Source: an uncultured Caryophanales bacterium
GTDB taxonomy: Bacteria > Bacillota_I > Bacilli_A > RFN20 > CAG-288
Reading direction: 5' to 3'
Assembly (NCBI GenBank): GCA_937896065.1
Contig: CALBLI010000038.1
Location: forward strand, 1 to 10,710
DNA length: 10,710 bases
Part shown: piece after piece, positions 8,071 to 10,710 of the stretch
Numbering within the stretch: the stretch's first letter is position 1
How the letters are laid out: each line of letters begins with the position of its first letter
Translations under genes and position numbers: made by a program
The notes under the pieces: model-generated
Told to the model about the DNA's origin: nothing
Database searches by the model: none
The model's input: the letters and a program-made list of their open reading frames with translations, nothing else

Positions 8071-8751
8071 TTAAGCAGCAATATGGATTGCTGGACCAAA
8101 AGTAGAAGAAATAGTGCAAGAAAGAATATAAGTTCCCTTAACAGCACTAGGTCTTGCTTTAGAGATAACATCAATAATAGCATTTAAGTTATCAGCTAAC
8201 TTTTGACCATCAAAACTTGCTTTTCCGAAACTGACAGCAATATTGCCATCTTTATCATTACGATAAGTGATTTTACCGTTTTTAATTTCTTTAATAGCAG
8301 CAGCAATGTCAACAGCGACAGTACCACTTTTTGGGTTTGGCATTAAACCTCTAGGACCTAAGACCTTACCGATTTTAGCAAATTGTGGCATCATATTTGG
8401 CGTAGCAACGATAACATCGAAGTCAAACCAATTTTCTTTTTCAATCTTTTCGAGCATTTCTTTGCCACCAACAAATTCAGCACCAGCATTTTTTGCATCT
8501 TCAACTTTATCAGTAACAGCTAAGATTTTCTTAGTTTTACCATTTCCATGAGGAAGAACAATTGTTCCTCTGAGTTGTTGATCAGCTTGTTTTGCATCAA
8601 TATTTAATTTGAATGAAACATCAATTGTTTCATCCCATTTTTCTGATTTTGCAGTCTTCTTGACTAATTCACAGGCTTCTAAAACAGAATATTTTTTAGA
8701 TTTGTCAATAAGTTTGAGACTTTCAGCATACTTTTTTGGTAATTTTTTCAT
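8071..8751 (-). CDS. rplA: 50S ribosomal protein L1
   Basis: L1 is the mobile-stalk protein at the E site; it binds 23S rRNA helices 76-78 and assists deacyl-tRNA release. In many bacteria it represses its own L11-L1 mRNA. The frame extends to a GTG at 8760, but that codon overlaps the AAGGAG ribosome binding site (8760-8765). The ATG at 8751 is 8 nt from that site, giving MKKLPKKYAESLK and 226 residues, normal for L1. Family landmarks are LPHGNGKTKKILAV, the GPRGLMPNPKSGTV loop, and FGKASFDGQKLADNL. The C-terminus is TFGPAIHIAA. It lies 15 nt downstream of rplK, clearly co-transcribed. Confidence 0.98.
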   Translation of the reverse strand: MKKLPKKYAESLKLIDKSKKYSVLEACELVKKTAKSEKWDETIDVSFKLNIDAKQADQQLRGTIVLPHGNGKTKKILAVTDKVEDAKNAGAEFVGGKEMLEKIEKENWFDFDVIVATPNMMPQFAKIGKVLGPRGLMPNPKSGTVAVDIAAAIKEIKNGKITYRNDKDGNIAVSFGKASFDGQKLADNLNAIIDVISKARPSAVKGTYILSCTISSTFGPAIHIAA

Positions 8752-8765
8752 TATTCTCACTCCTT
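8752..8765 (-). promoter_or_regulatory. rplA ribosome binding site (decides start)
   Basis: AAGGAG at 8760-8765 immediately follows the tandem TAA TAA that ends rplK and is 8 nt before ATG 8751-8749. The in-frame GTG at 8758-8760 would have no usable spacing, so the longer reading frame is not the start. Confidence 0.9.
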
Positions 8766-8766
8766 A

Positions 8767-9198
8767 TTATTTATCAATGACAATGCCAAGTGATTTAGCA
8801 GAACCTTCAACACATCTTATAGCAGCTTCTAAAGAATCTACATTTAAATCTGGCATTTTGTATTCTGCAATTTTCTTAACATCATCTTGTGTTACATGAC
8901 CGACTGCAACTTTTGGATTTCCACCATGATCTGAACCTTTTCTACCTTTATCAAGCTTGGCAGCTTTTAAAAGCAAATAGGTTGTTGGCGTTGTCTTAAA
9001 TGACATGTCGAATGTACGATCTTCATAGATTGTAAGAACGCAAGGTACTACCTCACCTTTACGATCACCTGTTTTTGCGTTGAAGTCTTGACAGAACTTA
9101 CCACCAATACCAAAAGGACCAAGTTTTTGTCCTAATTTGGCAGGGTTTGCAGCTCCACCTTCAGCGCGGATGATCATTACTCTTGTGACTTTTTTCAC
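8767..9198 (-). CDS. rplK: 50S ribosomal protein L11
   Basis: L11 is the base of the GTPase-associated stalk. It binds 23S rRNA helices 43/44, is the target region of thiopeptide antibiotics, and is needed for RelA-type stringent control. The product is 143 residues, normal length, and starts with GTG at 9198. The rRNA-binding C-terminal domain is well conserved (KTTPTTYLLLKAAKL, KMPDLNVDSLEAAIRCVEG, SLGIVIDK). The N-terminal domain is divergent: in place of the usual NPAPPVGPALGQAGVN loop it reads NPAKLGQKLGPFGIGG, about two residues shorter and without the Pro-Pro pair. FCQDFNAKTGDRKGEVVPC then follows the family. It ends in tandem TAA codons, 15 nt before rplA. Confidence 0.97.
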   Translation of the reverse strand: MKKVTRVMIIRAEGGAANPAKLGQKLGPFGIGGKFCQDFNAKTGDRKGEVVPCVLTIYEDRTFDMSFKTTPTTYLLLKAAKLDKGRKGSDHGGNPKVAVGHVTQDDVKKIAEYKMPDLNVDSLEAAIRCVEGSAKSLGIVIDK

Positions 9199-9213
9199 GT
9201 TTTCATCCTCCTT
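9199..9213 (-). promoter_or_regulatory. rplK ribosome binding site selecting a GTG start
   Basis: AAGGAGG at 9207-9213 lies 8 nt before GTG 9198-9196. An ATG at 9206-9204 directly abuts the AAGGAGG and opens a three-codon frame (ATG AAA ACG TGA) that overlaps the real start, so it is not the rplK start. The GTG start gives MKKVTRVMIIRAEGG, which fits the L11 N-terminus. Confidence 0.85.
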
Positions 9214-9219
9214 ATAATT

Positions 9220-9305
9220 TTAGGTAACGTGTGTGGTAAACAGTTGTCACTGACTTCCCACATCTTTATTTGCATTACACCATAAAAAAGGCATAATACA
9301 CCTAA
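9220..9305 (-). promoter_or_regulatory. rplK-rplA leader RNA, candidate L1-binding site
   Basis: The leader folds into three parts. A 10-bp hairpin (GTATTATGCC, 9299-9290, with GGTGTAATGC, 9281-9272, including three G-U pairs) is followed by a two-step stem: UGUGG (9262-9258) with CCACA (9236-9232) outside, and CAGU (9252-9249) with ACUG (9244-9241) inside, separated by GAAGU opposite UUUA. UUAGGU (9305-9300) can pair with ACCUAA (9225-9220) to enclose everything just before the ribosome binding site. The GUGGGAAG...UUUACCAC arrangement resembles 23S rRNA helix 76 (GUGGGAGG...AAAUACCAC), the site bound by L1. Autoregulation by L1 is therefore likely but unproven here. Confidence 0.55.
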
Positions 9306-9313
9306 CCTTATGA

Positions 9314-9342
9314 ATTATACTAGCATCGTATATCAATTTCAA
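9314..9342 (-). promoter_or_regulatory. rplK operon promoter, housekeeping sigma type
   Basis: TTGAAA (9337-9342), a 17-nt spacer and a perfect TATAAT (9314-9319). A start site near 9307 would give a leader of about 108 nt before the rplK GTG. It lies between the 139-residue gene and rplK, so the ribosomal operon need not depend on the upstream cassette. Confidence 0.85.
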
Positions 9343-9425
9343 TAAAAAATTTATAAATGTTGTTTACATCTACCAATAAATTAAGTAAATGGTTTTAAAT
9401 AATATTGTTTATCTTGTTTATAAGT

Positions 9426-9845
9426 TTATTTTACTTCGCCAACTTTTTTTACAGCTTCTTCTAAATCTAAATCATGTAAAGATGGATAAGCTATAATCAA
9501 AAAGTCAACAGTTATTTTATCTACTACCTTTGAACTAGGAATATTAAAATACCATTGATAATAAGCATAGAATTCACCTATCCAATAAGGAATGAAACCT
9601 TCAATTGTTTTTCCTTTTTTAAAAACATAATTATCATTTTTTAGAAAAAAAGATAAAAGTTCATCATAATCCATTGTATTTACATATGCTTGCGATTTGT
9701 CTATTGCATCTCGAGTCATGCTTTTCATATAAAATGTTATGAAGTCTTTAGTATCATAGCCACTATATTTATAAGAGACATAGTCGAATAATTTTCCTTG
9801 GTTTTCAACAACATCATTTAAATATCCATCATAATAAGCTCTCAT
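9426..9845 (-). CDS. conserved hypothetical, partner of the DUF3990-like gene
   Basis: A 139-residue protein with no signal peptide or clear membrane segment, and no family I can name with certainty. It looks helical and aromatic-rich. Features are an N-terminal YLNDVVENQGKLFDYV stretch (residues 8-23), DFITFYMKS near 34-42, SQAYVNTMDYDEL near 51-63, and a striking WIGEFYAYYQWYFNIPSSKV core at 88-107. The end, LHDLDLEEAVKKVGEVK, is charged. I recall similar small proteins encoded next to DUF3990 genes in gut Clostridia, but cannot verify this here. The gene begins 2 nt after the DUF3990 stop, and its AAGGAG site lies in the last codons of that gene, so the two are translationally coupled. By position it may be the immunity or antitoxin protein; that is inference. 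No convincing intrinsic terminator follows before the rplK promoter. Confidence 0.85.
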   Translation of the reverse strand: MRAYYDGYLNDVVENQGKLFDYVSYKYSGYDTKDFITFYMKSMTRDAIDKSQAYVNTMDYDELLSFFLKNDNYVFKKGKTIEGFIPYWIGEFYAYYQWYFNIPSSKVVDKITVDFLIIAYPSLHDLDLEEAVKKVGEVK

Positions 9846-9858
9846 AATTACTCCTTAA
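9846..9858 (-). promoter_or_regulatory. RBS inside the end of the DUF3990 gene (coupling)
   Basis: The minus strand reads ATTAAGGAGTAATTATG: AAGGAG is formed by the last two sense codons (Lys-Glu), then the TAA stop, two bases, and the next ATG at 9845. Termination and restart are likely coupled, which fixes the ratio of the two products. Confidence 0.8.
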
Positions 9859-10501
9859 TAAGTGATGAAAAAACAGTCTCCAATTTATTAGAATCAGAAT
9901 CAACTAAATCACGCATGTTTTTTCTAGCTTGAATATCTCTATTATTATATTTTGAATTAAATTCTTCATAGCTAACAATTAGAGGAATTGATGACACTTC
10001 TTTCAATTTTGAATATGCTTTTTTTGTTTTTATGCAATACTGAATTCCTAGATTGCCTAAAGATAACAAGTCGTTCAATATTGTTACATCGATATTGTCG
10101 CGAACAAATTCTTTTGCTATAAAAAAATAAGAAGCATTAGCTCTCCAGCCTTTTATTACATCGAAATCACTTGCATCTACGCCATATTTATCTATAAATT
10201 GTTTTGAAAGGACTCGATATCTTTTTGAATCATCAGCGTTACGATGTTTCATAAGTTCACTAAGCCAAGCTAAAATATTATATTTTTCAAAATCAAGAAT
10301 CTTTAAATCGCTGATATCAAGGTCAAATGTATGAACATAGCCGATATGATTTATAGGAGAGCAAACGGACCACTCTTTTGCAAGTTCTAAATCATCTGTA
10401 AGATAAAATCCTTTCCCATAGTCATGCTTTTCGTCACCTAAATCGAAGCTTGGTTTTACTATTTTATTCATACTTCCGTGATATAGTGTTATTTTATTCA
10501 T
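9848..10501 (-). CDS. DUF3990-like protein, putative ADP-ribosyltransferase-fold toxin
   Basis: A 217-residue cytoplasmic protein. The N-terminus LYHGS (His8) and GKGFYLT (Tyr33) followed by an AKEW helix match the DUF3990 pattern, which resembles H-Y-[EQ] ADP-ribosyltransferases. A later DFDVIKGWRANASYFF segment (residues 112-127) and LGNLGIQYCIKT (148-159, with Gln154 as possible third residue) are also typical of this group. The C-terminal 50 residues are lysine/serine-rich and may be a separate helix. The ATG at 10501 follows AGGAGA at 10506-10511, with short spacing. Catalytic activity and target are not shown by sequence; a toxin role is inferred from the fold and the coupled small downstream gene. 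An inactive or housekeeping ADP-ribose-binding role is also possible. It stands alone between terminator-like hairpins and the rplK promoter. Confidence 0.85.
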   Translation of the reverse strand: MNKITLYHGSMNKIVKPSFDLGDEKHDYGKGFYLTDDLELAKEWSVCSPINHIGYVHTFDLDISDLKILDFEKYNILAWLSELMKHRNADDSKRYRVLSKQFIDKYGVDASDFDVIKGWRANASYFFIAKEFVRDNIDVTILNDLLSLGNLGIQYCIKTKKAYSKLKEVSSIPLIVSYEEFNSKYNNRDIQARKNMRDLVDSDSNKLETVFSSLIKE

Positions 10502-10560
10502 TTCTTCTCCTAATTCGTGATTCTAAATAAACTTTCATCTATTTATCTAATAATATTTTA

Positions 10561-10611
10561 CTATAAATTTCGTATTTATAGAGAGTATTTTAAATCATAA
10601 ATACCTTCCAA
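10561..10611 (-). promoter_or_regulatory. candidate promoter and 21-bp palindrome of the cassette
   Basis: CTATAAAT, TTCGT and ATTTATAG at 10561-10581 form a perfect inverted repeat with 8-bp arms, 60 nt upstream of the DUF3990 ATG. A weak promoter match, TTGGAA (10606-10611), 16 nt, AATACT (10584-10589), would start transcription near 10577, inside the palindrome. An operator for autoregulation, as in many toxin-antitoxin operons, would fit. The boxes are only four-of-six matches in a very AT-rich stretch. Confidence 0.35.
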
Positions 10612-10631
10612 AATGGCCATAAAAGAGTAAG

Positions 10632-10655
10632 CGTCAATAACTTTGACGTTATTGA
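10632..10655. other. two mutually exclusive hairpins
   Basis: CGTCAA (10632-10637) pairs with TTGACG (10643-10648), while TCAATAAC (10634-10641) pairs with GTTATTGA (10648-10655). The two stems share bases and cannot coexist. Neither has a T-run after it on the minus strand. It may be part of the 3' end of the upstream transcript or a regulatory switch; function is unknown. Confidence 0.4.
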
Positions 10656-10661
10656 AAGAAC

Positions 10662-10682
10662 AAAAAGCGTCCTAACGGACAC
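10662..10682 (-). terminator. intrinsic terminator of an unseen upstream gene
   Basis: The minus strand GTGTCC (10682-10677), loop GTTA, GGACGC (10672-10667) makes a 6-bp stem with one G-U pair, followed directly by TTTTT (10666-10662). The form is classic though short. It would end a minus-strand transcript coming from beyond the right edge. Confidence 0.65.
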
Positions 10683-10687
10683 TAATA

Positions 10688-10710
10688 TAAACAGGTTGAG
10701 TTTCTCAACC
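10688..10710 (-). terminator. hairpin at right edge, probable first terminator
   Basis: GGTTGAG, AAA, CTCAACC (10710-10694) is a perfect 7-bp stem with a 3-nt loop, followed on the minus strand by TGTTTAT. It may extend past the window edge. With the next hairpin it forms a tandem pair isolating the DUF3990 cassette from whatever is upstream. Confidence 0.5.

Noticed and set aside
8053..8110. Separate promoter for rplJ at the end of rplA
   Set aside because: I found no -35/-10 pair with acceptable spacing before the L10 leader; transcription from the rplK promoter is enough to explain expression.
8752..8760. Upstream GTG as the rplA start (three extra residues)
   Set aside because: It overlaps the AAGGAG ribosome binding site; the ATG at 8751 has ideal spacing and begins with the usual L1 N-terminus.
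9343..9425. Possible terminator after the 139-residue gene
   Set aside because: The arms ACCA/TGGT around 9374-9395 are too short and mismatched and no T-run follows; read-through into rplK remains possible.
1..10710. CRISPR arrays, tRNA/rRNA genes, insertion sequences
   Set aside because: No spaced direct repeats, clover-leaf or rRNA cores, transposase genes or flanking inverted repeats were seen on either strand.

Overview
The window is a minus-strand block of the conserved ribosomal-protein/RNA-polymerase cluster from a very AT-rich bacterium. Transcription runs from high to low coordinates: rplK (L11), rplA (L1), rplJ (L10), rplL (L7/L12), rpoB, and rpoC, which is cut by the left edge. 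Upstream of rplK, where many Firmicutes carry secE and nusG, there is instead a two-gene cassette. It encodes a DUF3990-like (ADP-ribosyltransferase-fold) protein and a 139-residue partner.

The organism looks like a low-GC Bacillota or Tenericutes-related bacterium, possibly one of the uncultured gut lineages near Mollicutes/Erysipelotrichia. This is an inference from base composition, strong AGGAGG-type ribosome binding sites, an L10 leader, mycoplasma-like residues in RpoB and L11, and the DUF3990 pair. All seven stop codons that can be seen are TAA, and the Trp codons checked are TGG. Nothing suggests the UGA=Trp code of true mycoplasmas.

Layout, right to left. 10584-10710 holds the hairpin-rich 3' end of an unseen upstream unit, with two terminator-like hairpins and a pair of mutually exclusive hairpins. 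A 21-bp palindrome at 10561-10581 precedes the DUF3990 gene (9848-10501), which is coupled with a 2-nt gap to the partner gene (9426-9845). A near-consensus promoter (TTGAAA-17-TATAAT, 9314-9342) then starts the rplK-rplA transcript. Its roughly 108-nt leader contains a candidate L1-binding mimic of 23S rRNA. The rplA-rplJ gap holds an L10-leader-type RNA. The rplL-rpoB gap holds a 10-bp hairpin terminator/attenuator and an AT-rich promoter candidate. rpoB and rpoC are 14 nt apart.

The genes supply the L1 stalk, the L11/L10/L12 GTPase-associated stalk, and the two large polymerase subunits, with feedback by free L1 and by L10(L12)n probable from the leaders. The most interesting observations are: unusual residues at otherwise near-invariant sites of the polymerase active centre (bridge-helix hinge, F-loop, rifampicin cluster, fork loop 2); loss of the proline pair in L11; the leader RNA structures; and the DUF3990 two-gene cassette at the rplK boundary.
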